Assembly: GCA_002352125.1 (NCBI GenBank)
Contig: DEHU01000305.1
Coordinates: 2,946 to 15,908 of the forward strand
Source of the DNA: Competibacteraceae bacterium UBA2792
GTDB lineage: Bacteria; Pseudomonadota; Gammaproteobacteria; Competibacterales; Competibacteraceae
Length of the DNA stretch: 12,963 nucleotides
Reading direction: 5' to 3'
Every line of letters begins with the position of its first letter. Within the stretch, counting starts at the first letter, position 1. The notes under the pieces are model-generated. The model was given only the letters and a program-made list of their open reading frames with translations, was not told the origin of the DNA and made no database searches. Positions 1 through 8,141 of this stretch are shown piece after piece. The position numbers and the translations under genes are program-made.

Positions 1-325
1 GCGCCCGCGCTTCGAGTTCGTCCACCGAACGTTGCAGGTCCGCATCTTCCAATCGTGCCAACTCCTGCCCTTCGCGGACCTGCGTACCCTCGTCGGCCTT
101 CAGTTCCATCAAGCGGCCGGCCGTGCGGGGCGCAATGGGCAGCATGACGGTCGGTTCCACCGTGCCGGTCGCATAGACCGCCCGCACCGCCGGGCCTCGG
201 GTCGGATGCGCGACTTCCACCGTTACCGGGCCGAACCACCGCCACGCCACGACCCCAGAGCCCGCCAGCACGCCCAGCGCGACGACCGTCCAGAAAATCC
301 AATGCCGCTTCATGCGGCGCATCAT
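1..325 (-). CDS. HlyD/RND-type efflux periplasmic adaptor, N-terminal part (3' truncated by window edge)
   Basis: About 108 codons are present; the rest lies beyond position 1. The protein opens with a short basic N-terminus (MMRRMKRHW) and one hydrophobic anchor (about residues 9-28, FWTVVALGVLAGSGVVAW). A beta/lipoyl-like stretch follows with the usual adaptor pattern: YATGTVEP, then IAPRTAGRL, then EGTQVREGQELARLED, which leads into the start of an alpha-helical hairpin (LQRSVDELEARA). Family knowledge: such membrane-fusion proteins link an inner-membrane RND or ABC pump to an outer-membrane channel. The pump gene would be expected further left and is not visible, so the substrate is unknown. 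I chose the ATG at 325 because a GGGAG lies 7 nt upstream (333-337); ATGs at 322 and 313 are alternatives. The gene is divergent from the hydrolase gene across about 225 bp. Confidence 0.85.
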   Translation of the reverse strand, partial: MMRRMKRHWIFWTVVALGVLAGSGVVAWRWFGPVTVEVAHPTRGPAVRAVYATGTVEPTVMLPIAPRTAGRLMELKADEGTQVREGQELARLEDADLQRSVDELEARA

Positions 326-550
326 ACCCGTTCTCCCGGCCAGCGTGCAGCGATCCGCCTAGCGAGCGGGAGGGTCAGCGATGGCGGTCCTCCGGTGAAT
401 CGGCTGCTGGTCGAGCGTCGGGTTTTTCGGCAAGAAGGCCGTGCTTGGCAAAAATTTATTCCCCCGCTTTGAACTTTTCCTCTCAGATCAGCGAATGACC
501 GGATAGGATCGATTCCAACTCCAACCACAGCCGAACGAGGATCACGACAA

Positions 551-1273
551 ATGAGCGCGTTTGTTCTTTTTTTTGGCGGTTGGCGGGCTACGCCAGCCGA
601 TATGCAGGCATGGAAGGGCAGCGCGAAAGCGCAGAGGAAGGACGTAGATTTTGACGCCATCCCTTGGCCATCCGGCGCGGCCCCCGGTGCGAGCAGCGCC
701 GTTTCCACCTTTAAGGAAAAGAAGACGGGCGGGTATAAATCGGTAATCGATGACATTCATGCCATGCAGTATGCCAACGCGCAGTCGTCCAACGTGCGCA
801 AAATCTACATCGTTGGCCATTCGAGCGGCTGCGCGATCGCAAACGCGGTTGACGAGGGTCTTACCGACCACACCGATGTCGTGCTGGTGGCTCTCGACGG
901 TTTTGCCCCCAACCCGACGCAACTCGCGCGGCCGGACACACAAGTCTGGGTGGCTAGGGCGTCTTGGTTTAATTTTTTAAGTATATCAACAACCTGCATA
1001 CCACAAAAAGGAAAACAGGTCGACGATATATGCATATCGAAAAACTACACAGATATGAAAAACCACCCACCTCTCAAGAAGTACGGCGGGAGTCGGCTTA
1101 AGGTTCATTATGCTGCGTCTAACTGCACGAACCCGTGGGCGCTACACTTCTCTCTGGTTAACTGCGCGGCCAACGACACGACAGTTAAATTTACTCAAAA
1201 GATGACGGCCGAGCAGATCGTTGCCCAAGGCTACACCCCGTGTATCGCGAACTTGATATGGCTGCGGCCCTAA
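551..1273 (+). CDS. Alpha/beta-hydrolase-like protein (putative lipase/esterase), function unknown
   Basis: The 240-residue protein has no signal peptide. It begins with a hydrophobic strand and glycine pair (FVLFFGGW), as expected for beta-1 and an oxyanion-hole loop. It carries a clear nucleophile elbow, VGHSSGC, with the candidate catalytic Ser at residue 91. Asp116 (VALDGFAP) and His199 (WALHFSLVN) are plausible triad partners; this assignment is inferred from order and spacing only. There are six cysteines, five in the second half. GAGG at 537-540 lies 10 nt before the ATG. Codons at about 955-1095 are markedly AT-rich compared with the surroundings (long A and T runs), which hints at foreign origin. 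The stop is 15 nt from the stop of the convergent membrane-protein gene. The substrate is unknown; a lipase-like effector or a housekeeping esterase are both possible. Confidence 0.68.
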   Translation: MSAFVLFFGGWRATPADMQAWKGSAKAQRKDVDFDAIPWPSGAAPGASSAVSTFKEKKTGGYKSVIDDIHAMQYANAQSSNVRKIYIVGHSSGCAIANAVDEGLTDHTDVVLVALDGFAPNPTQLARPDTQVWVARASWFNFLSISTTCIPQKGKQVDDICISKNYTDMKNHPPLKKYGGSRLKVHYAASNCTNPWALHFSLVNCAANDTTVKFTQKMTAEQIVAQGYTPCIANLIWLRP

Positions 1274-1288
1274 ACGGAGCGGGCGATT

Positions 1289-4200
1289 TTAGCTATGGTG
1301 GAGTTTCCGCCAGCGCCGCCACAAACCGCCCGCGCTGAAGCAACTCCACGCCCAGCCCAGCCACCGCAATATCGCCAGCGCCAGCCACAAGGCCCAAGCT
1401 AGCATTAGACCGCGATAGAGCAACATCGGCGCGGAAATCACCCAAGCGGTCGGCAACGGCCCGGCGACGCGATCCTGATACCAGTTCAATTGCCAGGCGC
1501 TGGAGTTGTTGCCGGCAATCTGCATGTCCGGCGAACCCAGCAAACCCTGTTCGATGGCACCGAGCAGGACCGCTCCGGCAACCAGCGTCAGCAACGCCAG
1601 CGCCAGTTGCACGAGATTGAACCTGAAAGTGCTCGTCTCCCGATCCGCCCAATTCTTGCGTCGCGCCAGCAACAGCAGCCAACCGGCTACCAGCAGAATG
1701 GCGAGAACGTGGCTCTGGCTCAACCCGACCCCGAGCAAAAACCATTCGTGGACCCGCAAGGGCGTGCCGCCCACCCGCACCAGCACGATGGCACCCAGCA
1801 GCATCACCAGCAGCACACCCCAGAACAGCACCGCCGGCCCCATGACCGGCCCGCCGGCCAGCAACACCCAGCGATTGCGCGGCAGATTCACGTTTAAAGT
1901 GCCGTTGACGCTGGGAGCGCCCAAATCGACGACCGGCGTTTGGTAGCGTGTGCCGATTCCCTGCTCGCTGCGCCAGACCAGCGCGATCCGCTGCACGCCG
2001 GGCGTCAGCGGCAACACCACTTGCTGGCCTTGCTGCTGGATCGGCTGTTGCACGTCGTTGATGCGAACGCCTGTCAGGACTGCACCGGCCGGCAGGGTGA
2101 CGGTCTGGTCGGCGCCGCGACTGGCGCGGACGGTCATCTCCAGCGTCGCCTCGCTCAAACGCTGGCCGGGATTGAGTTGCAACTGGCTGCGGTCGATGGT
2201 CGCGGTGCCGCCGGGCGCACCCTCCGGCCGGTCAATCGTCAAAGTCACCTGCTCGCCCGGCCAAGGCCGCCATTCCGGCAGCCATTGCCCCTCGGCATCG
2301 ACGCGTTGCACCAGTGGAATCCCGGTGCTTTGGACGTGCCAGAGCGAACCGGCCCGCAATTGCCAAACCTCGACGAAATCGTCGCGCTCCGCCGCTTTCA
2401 GCACGAGCGAATCGCTGCGGCTCAGCGTCGCGTTCCAAACCGCCTCGGCTCGATCCGGCGGCAGATTGAGCAGCACTCGGCCATCGCGGACCCGAACATC
2501 GGGCGTGGTAACCCGCTCGCCGGGCAACAACGGAATTTCGACCACCGCCGCCGAATCGGCTTGGCTCAACCGCCGTACCCGCGTTCGCACCTGCCAGTCC
2601 ACATCCAGCACGATCTCCCGCTCGACCTGCACGAACGGCGGCATGACGCCGGCTTGCAGCGGTGTGGCGGCAGTTTGGCGCTGACGGGTCAGTTGCAGTT
2701 GTTTGTCGGCGCGGCCTTCGATGTAGCCTTCCACCAGCCAGCCCTCGACATCGAGTTCCACCCGGCCCGGCGCCATCGGCAGCGGCAATTGCAGGGTCGC
2801 GACCGCGTCCGGCACGGCGGTGGTCACGGTCAGTTCGTGCAATCCCGCCGGCAAGCGCAACCAGAGTAATTGCGCCGGATCGCGCAGCAGGATCGCGGCT
2901 TGCCCGTCCAGCTCTATCGCTCGAACGATCAACCCTTCGCGTGGCAACGGCAGGGGCACGGCGGTATCCACTTGTGCGTGCAGCGCCAAGCGCAGCGTCA
3001 AGTCGCCGTCCTTGGCGGTCAGCGCCAACGCCGCCAGATCGCCGCAGCGCTGGCAGTCTGGCGGCGCGGTCAGCCGGTCGCGCAACGTTTCCAGCAACTC
3101 CGGCGCCGGCCATTCCGCGCGCGCGGCCGGCGGGGCGCCCAGCAGCAATCCGGCCAGCAGCAGAGACAACACCGCTGCCGCCGCGCCCGGCGATCCGGTT
3201 CCGCCCGGTTCCGCCCCGTCGGGAAGTTGCGAAGCCGGACCGGTGTTCCGCCGCCCCGCGACGAACACCCGTCCGCCCATCGCGGCCAGCAATGCCAATC
3301 CGAGCAACAGCAGCAGGCGCGTTCCCCAAGGCGGCAACAGCCACAGTTGCAGCCGCTCGTCGGCCGCGACCGGCCCGTTCCAGCGCAAGGTCGCCCGTTG
3401 CCAGTTCCACACCGGCAAACCGGGGCCAGTCTGAACCTTGATGTCCGGTGCGTATTGCTGCTGCATCTTTTTCGAGCGGTCTCCCTTGCGCGGCACAACC
3501 GAGGATGGAGCGCGGTTATAGGCTTGGATTTCGTCCGCAGCTTGAGGCATTGGCTCGTTGGGCAAGAAGGCCGCCAGGCCGGTCAGGGGCGGCTCGTCGA
3601 AATCGAACGGCTCCAGTTGCGGATACAGCGCGCTGCGGACCTGTTGCACGGCGAACAGCGCTCCGATCACCAGCAAGGCCAGCAACGCCAGCCGGCGGTA
3701 GACACCGATCAAAACGCGAACCCGCCCCGGCGGCAACACGCGCAGCAGCGCGACCGCCGCCAATATGTTGAGCCAGACGTACAGCGGCGCGTTGGGTTCG
3801 TGGTAGATCAGCGCCATGCCGGGCAGCGCCGCGATCCCCCAAGGCCAGCCCCACAATTTGCCGAAACCGAACGCGATGACCAGCACCACGAACAGATCGA
3901 GCAAGTTCCAGGAGTACAACCACGCGTTGCCGGTGCTGTCGGGGCCAGTTGCCGCCAGCAGCCGCCAACCGGGTGGCAGATTGAGCGTGGCGTTGACGTG
4001 TTGCGGCGCGACGCGCCAGCCGACCGCCGGTAGATCGTTAGCGGCGGCGAGTTCCAACCGGCTGTCGGCGACCAGTTGCAGATCGTTCAACCGTCGCACT
4101 TCCACTCCCGTCGCCCCGACATCCGATGATCGGGTGATAAATTGGTCCTCGCCGTTGATGTCCACTCGACCCAATTTGAGCGCAGGCGCAGCGTCTAGCC

Positions 4201-5395
4201 GCGTTCGGTTCAGGTTGCCGCTCAGCCGGTCCTGCACGGTGTAGCCACCGCCGCCGAAATCCAGCCAGAGCGTGCGATCCAGGGTCAGGCTCTCCGGGGT
4301 GGATTCGGTGTCGCCGCGTGTGCGGGTGGCGAAACGCAGCGCCTCGCCGGATTGCACCAGATAGGCCGGCCATTGTCGCCACGCTTCGGGCAGCCGGGTT
4401 TGCGCCGGATCGAGCGCCGGTGCGCCGCTCACCTGGACGACCCGCAGCGCGTTCTGCGCCCGAAAACTCCAGATTTCCTGTTCCGGCCAAGGCGTCTCGA
4501 TGGCCGGCCGGGCGAGCGCGTTCACCGGCCCGCGATGGCGGGCGGTCAAGTCGATCGTCCAGCTTCCCGGCCGCAGTTGCACCCGCAACCGGCCGTCCGG
4601 CTCCAGCCGGGCCGGCAACGGACTGCTCAAGGCCAGCGGCAAAAAATCCGGCAACAACACGGGGCCGAGCGTTTCTTCCCGCGCCTGCCCGGATACGCGC
4701 AACTCCAAACGAGTCTCGACCTCGAACGGAATCCCGTCGGTCAGCAGCCGAAACACTTGCAGATCGAGATCGTCTTGTTGCGCCGGTTCGGTTGGCCGCT
4801 GGCGCAACCACAAAACGCCGTCGCTTTCGATCCGGGATACCGCTACCGGCCGGCCGTCGATGCGCAGCTCCAGCAATGCGTTTTGGGTGGGAACGCGGAT
4901 CGAATCCGGCAACGCCTGCCAGACAAACCGCCCGCCGATTTGATGGGCGCCAGTTGCCGCTTTGATCGCGGGCCGGCCATCCCGCTCCAGCACCGGCACC
5001 AACAGCGCGTCCAACCGGACTTCCTGCGGCCAGTGGCGCCGGTCGCCGGGCAGGATCAGCCAGCTCTCCCGGTCAGCATATACCTGTTGGTCGAATTGGC
5101 CGCCGCGCGCGTCGAGAGCGAGGTGCAGCGCCGAAGGCCAGACGCATTGGCGCCGGTCCACCGCATCGTAGTTCACGGGGCAACGCCGGTCTTGTTGATC
5201 GTACAGCACCCAATCTACCCAAGGCTGCAAAGCAGCCGGAACCGAAGCCAGCGCATTCGCGGAAATCGGCGAACTCGCCGGTCCGATCAGCAACTCGACC
5301 GCTCGAACCGGTGGCGCGAAGAGCGCCAGCCAAAGCGCGAACGAAAGCAGTGGCCAGACGAAAGCGCAACAAGCTGCCAATCTATCGGTACGCAT
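1289..5395 (-). CDS. Large exported multi-pass membrane protein of unknown function, internally duplicated
   Basis: This 1368-residue protein matches no named family that I recognise. It has a signal peptide (MRTDRLAACC, then a hydrophobic core ending PPVRA, about residues 1-32). A beta-rich, Gln/Arg/Leu-rich presumably periplasmic region follows to about 485, then a membrane bundle at about 490-600. A further hydrophobic segment lies at about 690-710, and a second signal-like segment at about 735-755 ends PPAARAEWP. A second beta-rich region runs to about 1175, and a C-terminal bundle of about five helices ends in a basic tail (RRWRKLHHS). The halves share landmarks: an early Cys pair (C72/C84; C781/C784) and a VNxTLN...LPxxW..LLAxxGP motif starting near residues 467 and 1163, each followed by membrane helices. 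I chose the start at 5395 because AGGGAGG sits 5 nt upstream and the signal peptide begins there. An in-frame ATG at 5443 would add 16 residues but has no ribosome-binding site. Confidence 0.8.
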   Translation of the reverse strand: MRTDRLAACCAFVWPLLSFALWLALFAPPVRAVELLIGPASSPISANALASVPAALQPWVDWVLYDQQDRRCPVNYDAVDRRQCVWPSALHLALDARGGQFDQQVYADRESWLILPGDRRHWPQEVRLDALLVPVLERDGRPAIKAATGAHQIGGRFVWQALPDSIRVPTQNALLELRIDGRPVAVSRIESDGVLWLRQRPTEPAQQDDLDLQVFRLLTDGIPFEVETRLELRVSGQAREETLGPVLLPDFLPLALSSPLPARLEPDGRLRVQLRPGSWTIDLTARHRGPVNALARPAIETPWPEQEIWSFRAQNALRVVQVSGAPALDPAQTRLPEAWRQWPAYLVQSGEALRFATRTRGDTESTPESLTLDRTLWLDFGGGGYTVQDRLSGNLNRTRLDAAPALKLGRVDINGEDQFITRSSDVGATGVEVRRLNDLQLVADSRLELAAANDLPAVGWRVAPQHVNATLNLPPGWRLLAATGPDSTGNAWLYSWNLLDLFVVLVIAFGFGKLWGWPWGIAALPGMALIYHEPNAPLYVWLNILAAVALLRVLPPGRVRVLIGVYRRLALLALLVIGALFAVQQVRSALYPQLEPFDFDEPPLTGLAAFLPNEPMPQAADEIQAYNRAPSSVVPRKGDRSKKMQQQYAPDIKVQTGPGLPVWNWQRATLRWNGPVAADERLQLWLLPPWGTRLLLLLGLALLAAMGGRVFVAGRRNTGPASQLPDGAEPGGTGSPGAAAAVLSLLLAGLLLGAPPAARAEWPAPELLETLRDRLTAPPDCQRCGDLAALALTAKDGDLTLRLALHAQVDTAVPLPLPREGLIVRAIELDGQAAILLRDPAQLLWLRLPAGLHELTVTTAVPDAVATLQLPLPMAPGRVELDVEGWLVEGYIEGRADKQLQLTRQRQTAATPLQAGVMPPFVQVEREIVLDVDWQVRTRVRRLSQADSAAVVEIPLLPGERVTTPDVRVRDGRVLLNLPPDRAEAVWNATLSRSDSLVLKAAERDDFVEVWQLRAGSLWHVQSTGIPLVQRVDAEGQWLPEWRPWPGEQVTLTIDRPEGAPGGTATIDRSQLQLNPGQRLSEATLEMTVRASRGADQTVTLPAGAVLTGVRINDVQQPIQQQGQQVVLPLTPGVQRIALVWRSEQGIGTRYQTPVVDLGAPSVNGTLNVNLPRNRWVLLAGGPVMGPAVLFWGVLLVMLLGAIVLVRVGGTPLRVHEWFLLGVGLSQSHVLAILLVAGWLLLLARRKNWADRETSTFRFNLVQLALALLTLVAGAVLLGAIEQGLLGSPDMQIAGNNSSAWQLNWYQDRVAGPLPTAWVISAPMLLYRGLMLAWALWLALAILRWLGWAWSCFSAGGLWRRWRKLHHS

Positions 5396-5400
5396 TGGAG

Positions 5401-5407
5401 CCTCCCT
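5401..5407 (-). promoter_or_regulatory. Strong Shine-Dalgarno deciding the start of the large membrane protein
   Basis: Read on the minus strand this is AGGGAGG, 5 nt before the ATG at 5395. The alternative in-frame ATG at 5443 has no purine-rich sequence in front of it. Confidence 0.7.
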
Positions 5408-5457
5408 TTGGGGTATCGCGGACGCAGCGGTTGATTCAGGCATTGCAACTATCGAAA

Positions 5458-5484
5458 AGTATACAGATTGTCACCCGTAGGCAA
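5458..5484 (-). promoter_or_regulatory. Possible sigma-70-like promoter for the large membrane protein gene
   Basis: On the minus strand, TATACT (5463-5458) resembles a -10 box. TTGCCT (5484-5479) lies 15 bp upstream as a weak -35 with short spacing. Transcription would start near 5450, giving a leader of about 55 nt. This rests only on sequence resemblance. Confidence 0.25.
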
Positions 5485-5709
5485 AGGCGGTTGTGCTTCA
5501 CAAAAACCTGCTTATCGTCGCGTACGAACGACAAAAACGCACCATCGCAACCACGGCGGCATCGAAACAAAGAGTGCGATTCGGCTGCTCGCGCCAAGAA
5601 TTTTCGCTCGTTGCATCTAAACGCAACGATTCACCGTATACCTGAGCAACGGCATGCGTCGCGTTGCCGTCCGCCGCCGCACGACACGAACCCCACCAAG
5701 GAATTTCCG

Positions 5710-6003
5710 ATGAAAACTTTACTCGCTGCCCTCGTATTTGGCCTGTCCGCCAGCAGCGCCGCCTTGGCCGGACCTTTTAACATGGGCAGCCAGCAACATC
5801 CGGTCGCCGTTCGGTCCAGCGCGATGGCTGGTTCCGGATCGCCAGCCGCCGGCTTGAGCGGCTTCAACGAGCGAGACACGGGCTACCGCTACGAGGGTGA
5901 TGGTTCGATGGTTTCCAAAACGCCTCGCGCCGAGATGACGGGCTCTGCCACGCCGGCCCTTCATCCCCAAGGTTGGACCGGTTTGGACGCTTGGAACAGT
6001 TGA
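5710..6003 (+). CDS. Small secreted protein of unknown function
   Basis: The 97-residue protein has a textbook Sec signal peptide: MKTLL, a hydrophobic core, and an ALA cleavage site after residue 20. The predicted mature part is about 77 residues, has no cysteine, and is rich in Gly, Ser, Ala and Pro, with a few aromatic residues (GYRYEGDG near 58-65; a C-terminal GWTGLDAWNS). It looks unstructured or only lightly folded. AAGGAA lies 7 nt before the ATG. The signal peptide and the good ribosome-binding site argue that it is a real gene. It lies about 200 nt upstream of the radical SAM gene on the same strand, but a hairpin between them suggests separate transcription units or attenuation. 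I do not recognise a family. It has no cysteine for thioether chemistry and no repeat typical of a peptide-modification substrate. Confidence 0.62.
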   Translation: MKTLLAALVFGLSASSAALAGPFNMGSQQHPVAVRSSAMAGSGSPAAGLSGFNERDTGYRYEGDGSMVSKTPRAEMTGSATPALHPQGWTGLDAWNS

Positions 6004-6016
6004 GGCCACGGTTCGG

Positions 6017-6045
6017 GCGGCGAGAATTTAGAAGGTTCTCGCCGC
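6017..6045 (+). terminator. Perfect 10-bp hairpin after the small secreted gene (terminator or attenuator)
   Basis: GCGGCGAGAA (6017-6026) pairs exactly with TTCTCGCCGC (6036-6045) across a 9-nt loop, 14 nt after the stop codon at 6003. Only a broken T-rich stretch (TTCGATTCGTT) follows, so intrinsic termination would be weak. It may instead protect the mRNA end or limit read-through into the radical SAM gene. Confidence 0.5.
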
Positions 6046-6203
6046 TTCGATTCGTTACGGTCTATTCTGATACCGAATTCGAACGCCAACCCTTCGGCGG
6101 CACGGATCGACATCGGCCAAACGAGCGCTTTTTGCGCGTCGGCCGCAAATGCTTGGTTCGTTTCCGCATCCAACCGGCCCATCTTCCCAACGAGCGAACC
6201 GGT

Positions 6204-7199
6204 ATGCACGATACGTTTCCCCTGCTCGCGAAAACCGATTTTCCCGCCATCCACCGCGACCGCACCGATACGTTGCAAGTCAACTTGGGCTATCGCTGCA
6301 ACCAGTCCTGCACCCACTGCCACGTTGCGGCCAGCCCTCAACGGACCGAGGAAATGGACCGGGACACGATGGAATTGTTGCTGCGCTACCTGTCGGCGCG
6401 AGGCATCGCGACGCTGGACCTGACCGGCGGTGCCCCGGAGTTGAATCCCCATTTTCGCGAGCTCGTCGCCCGCGCCCGCGAAAATGGGGTTCGGGTCATC
6501 GACCGCTGCAACTTGACCATTCTCAAGGAACCGGGCCAAGAGGATCTGGCCGCTTTTCTGGCCAGCCACGCGGTCGAAATCACCGCCTCCCTGCCTTGTT
6601 ATTTAGAGGAAAACGTCGATCAGCAACGCGGCAAAGGGGTGTTCGAGTCCAGTCTGGCCGGCCTGCGGCAACTCAACGCCTCGGGCTACGGCCAGCCCGG
6701 TAGCGGCCTGATCTTGAATCTGGTTTACAACCCGCTCGGCCCGGTGCTGCCGCCCGAACAAACCGGCCTGGAAGCCGCTTACAAACACGAGTTGGCCGCC
6801 CGTTACGGGATCGTCTTCAATCGTCTGCTGGCCTTGGCCAATATGCCGATCCAGCGTTTCGGTAGCCAGCTTGTTTCCAAAGGACAGTTCGCGCCTTACA
6901 TGGACCTGCTCAAATCGTCGCACCGCGACGAAAACCTTGCGGCGGTGATGTGCCGTAACCTGATTTCGGTGGACTGGCAGGGCTACGTCTACGACTGCGA
7001 TTTCAACCAGATGCTGAAATTGCCGCTCGGCGCCGAGGGGTCGAACCGCACGCACCTGTCCGCGCTGCTGGACCGGGAGTTGGCCGGTGCCCGCGTCCGG
7101 GTCGCCGATCACTGCTACGGTTGTACCGCCGGACAGGGCAGCAGTTGCGGCGGGGCGCTCGATGCGGCGTCGATACCTCCGGCCAAAGCGGCCGCGTGA
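6204..7199 (+). CDS. arsS: ArsS-type radical SAM protein (arsenosugar biosynthesis family)
   Basis: The 331-residue protein has the radical SAM cluster motif CNQSCTHC (Cys32, 36, 39), which ligates the [4Fe-4S] cluster. LTGGAPEL at 73-80 matches the SAM-binding strand. The C-terminal part has further conserved-looking cysteines: Cys250, YDCDFNQ (Cys265), and CYGCTAGQGSSC (Cys304, 307, 315). N-terminal text such as FPAIHRDRTDTLQVNLGYRCNQSC is characteristic of the ArsS / radical-SAM-Cys-rich family. Known role of the family: ArsS joins the 5'-deoxyadenosyl moiety of SAM to dimethylated arsenic, on the route to arsenosugars, in the cytoplasm. No arsM methyltransferase or other ars gene is in the window, so this function is assigned by family only. 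The reading frame stays open upstream to 5973, but the ATG at 6204 fits the family start; its ribosome-binding site is weak. It converges on the DUF1223 gene 47 nt away. Confidence 0.83.
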   Translation: MHDTFPLLAKTDFPAIHRDRTDTLQVNLGYRCNQSCTHCHVAASPQRTEEMDRDTMELLLRYLSARGIATLDLTGGAPELNPHFRELVARARENGVRVIDRCNLTILKEPGQEDLAAFLASHAVEITASLPCYLEENVDQQRGKGVFESSLAGLRQLNASGYGQPGSGLILNLVYNPLGPVLPPEQTGLEAAYKHELAARYGIVFNRLLALANMPIQRFGSQLVSKGQFAPYMDLLKSSHRDENLAAVMCRNLISVDWQGYVYDCDFNQMLKLPLGAEGSNRTHLSALLDRELAGARVRVADHCYGCTAGQGSSCGGALDAASIPPAKAAA

Positions 7200-7246
7200 A
7201 GGCATCCAATCGATACGAAGCCTGGCGCCGGACGCCCGAAAGCGCG

Positions 7247-8074
7247 TCACTCCGGGCAAGCGGCCAGCGCCAGCGCCTGCCAAACCCGGCCGTCGGTTCG
7301 ATCTTGGACGAACGCCGCGACGCCGAGATCGCGGGGGCGAGCATCCGCAGGCAGGCGAAACCGATGCGAGTGGATAAAGCTGCCATCTGCCGCCACCGGC
7401 AACGGTCCGATCAGCTCCCGCGTCACCCGCTCGTGACGCAGCCGCCGCGCCGCGTTCTCGCCGGCGGTGACCTGACTGCTCAAGCCATCCTGGTACAACG
7501 CCACGAACACGCCAGCGCGGGCGATAGCTGTCCGGGATGGTAACCGGCCTTGAACCTGGGTCAGCCAGGCATTGGCGGCGGGAACGATTTCCAGGTTAAG
7601 CCCGGCCTCGGCCGGCCGGGCGTCGAGCGTGGCGATGTACTGGCGAAATGCCGCATCGTCGCCCCAATCCAAGGTGGTGCGGCCGTTGATCATCACTTGC
7701 GGGGTAAACACGGTCTTGCTGCCCTGCGCGGCGGTTAGCGCGCGTTGCCGGGCGCCGAAATCCGGCTGAGCGAAGCGGTCGCGCCAACCCAGATCGTCCC
7801 AGTAATCGACGTGCAGAGCCAGCGGCACCACCTTGCCCTTCAGCGAAGGCTCTGCCGCCAGATCCGCCAGCCAGCGATCCGCTGGCGGACAACTGCTGCA
7901 TCCCTCGGACGTATACAGCTCGACCAGAGCGGCCTGTCCCGGTCCGCTTTGCGCCCGGCAGCTCGCGGCGGCGGGTGCGGAAAACAGCAGCGGTCCCGCC
8001 ATCGCCAAACCCAGCAGCAGGCTTGTCCGCTTGCCGCGATCCCGTTTCCCGCCGTCTTCGCCGAACCGAATCAT
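7247..8074 (-). CDS. DUF1223 family thioredoxin-like exported protein
   Basis: This 275-residue protein has a basic N-terminus (KRDRGKR) and a hydrophobic segment ending SAPAAAS near residue 38, so it is probably exported. The mature start carries the family hallmark VELYTSEGCSSCPPAD, a thioredoxin-like CxxC (Cys59, Cys62). HVDYWDDLGW (88-97) and FTPQVMINGR (123-132) follow, the latter holding a cis-Pro-like TPQ. These three blocks together identify DUF1223. The biochemical role of the family is not established; a periplasmic redox role is inferred from the CxxC. I chose the ATG at 8074 because GGAG lies 6 nt upstream (8084-8081); an in-frame GTG at 8086 is possible. It follows the spondin gene after 67 nt on the same strand, with no terminator for this direction between them, so co-transcription is likely. 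Confidence 0.88.
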   Translation of the reverse strand: MIRFGEDGGKRDRGKRTSLLLGLAMAGPLLFSAPAAASCRAQSGPGQAALVELYTSEGCSSCPPADRWLADLAAEPSLKGKVVPLALHVDYWDDLGWRDRFAQPDFGARQRALTAAQGSKTVFTPQVMINGRTTLDWGDDAAFRQYIATLDARPAEAGLNLEIVPAANAWLTQVQGRLPSRTAIARAGVFVALYQDGLSSQVTAGENAARRLRHERVTRELIGPLPVAADGSFIHSHRFRLPADARPRDLGVAAFVQDRTDGRVWQALALAACPE

Positions 8075-8141
8075 GTCGCGCTCCACAGTCTTCGCCGGTC
8101 AGCCATCGTGACGGTCACAGGACCGCCACCCGCGCACTTCG

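Larger units (their letters stand above)
5396..5709. other. Divergent intergenic region between the large membrane protein and the small secreted protein
   Basis: This 314-bp stretch separates two divergent genes and carries no convincing gene. It holds the leader and candidate promoter of the minus-strand gene at its left end. A perfect 6-bp inverted repeat, CGTTGC at 5609-5614 and GCAACG at 5623-5628 with an 8-nt loop, could be a small operator or hairpin. AAGGAA, 7 nt before the ATG at 5710, is the ribosome-binding site of the plus-strand gene. I see no clear -35/-10 pair for that gene. Confidence 0.5.

Noticed and set aside
1940..4033. Long plus-strand open frames opposite the large membrane protein
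   Set aside because: Their products are Arg/Gln/His-rich low-quality text typical of the antisense of a GC-rich gene, with no domain motifs, whereas the minus-strand frame gives a coherent membrane protein.
5973..6203. N-terminal extension of the ArsS protein from the upstream open frame
   Set aside because: The extension is Arg/Phe-rich, overlaps the small secreted gene end and the hairpin, and the ArsS family normally starts close to the ATG at 6204.
8108..8118. Small palindrome GTGACGGTCAC upstream of the DUF1223 gene as a regulator site
   Set aside because: It is inverted rather than a direct repeat and does not match the 11-bp GTGA pattern seen at the other two sites; too short to support alone.
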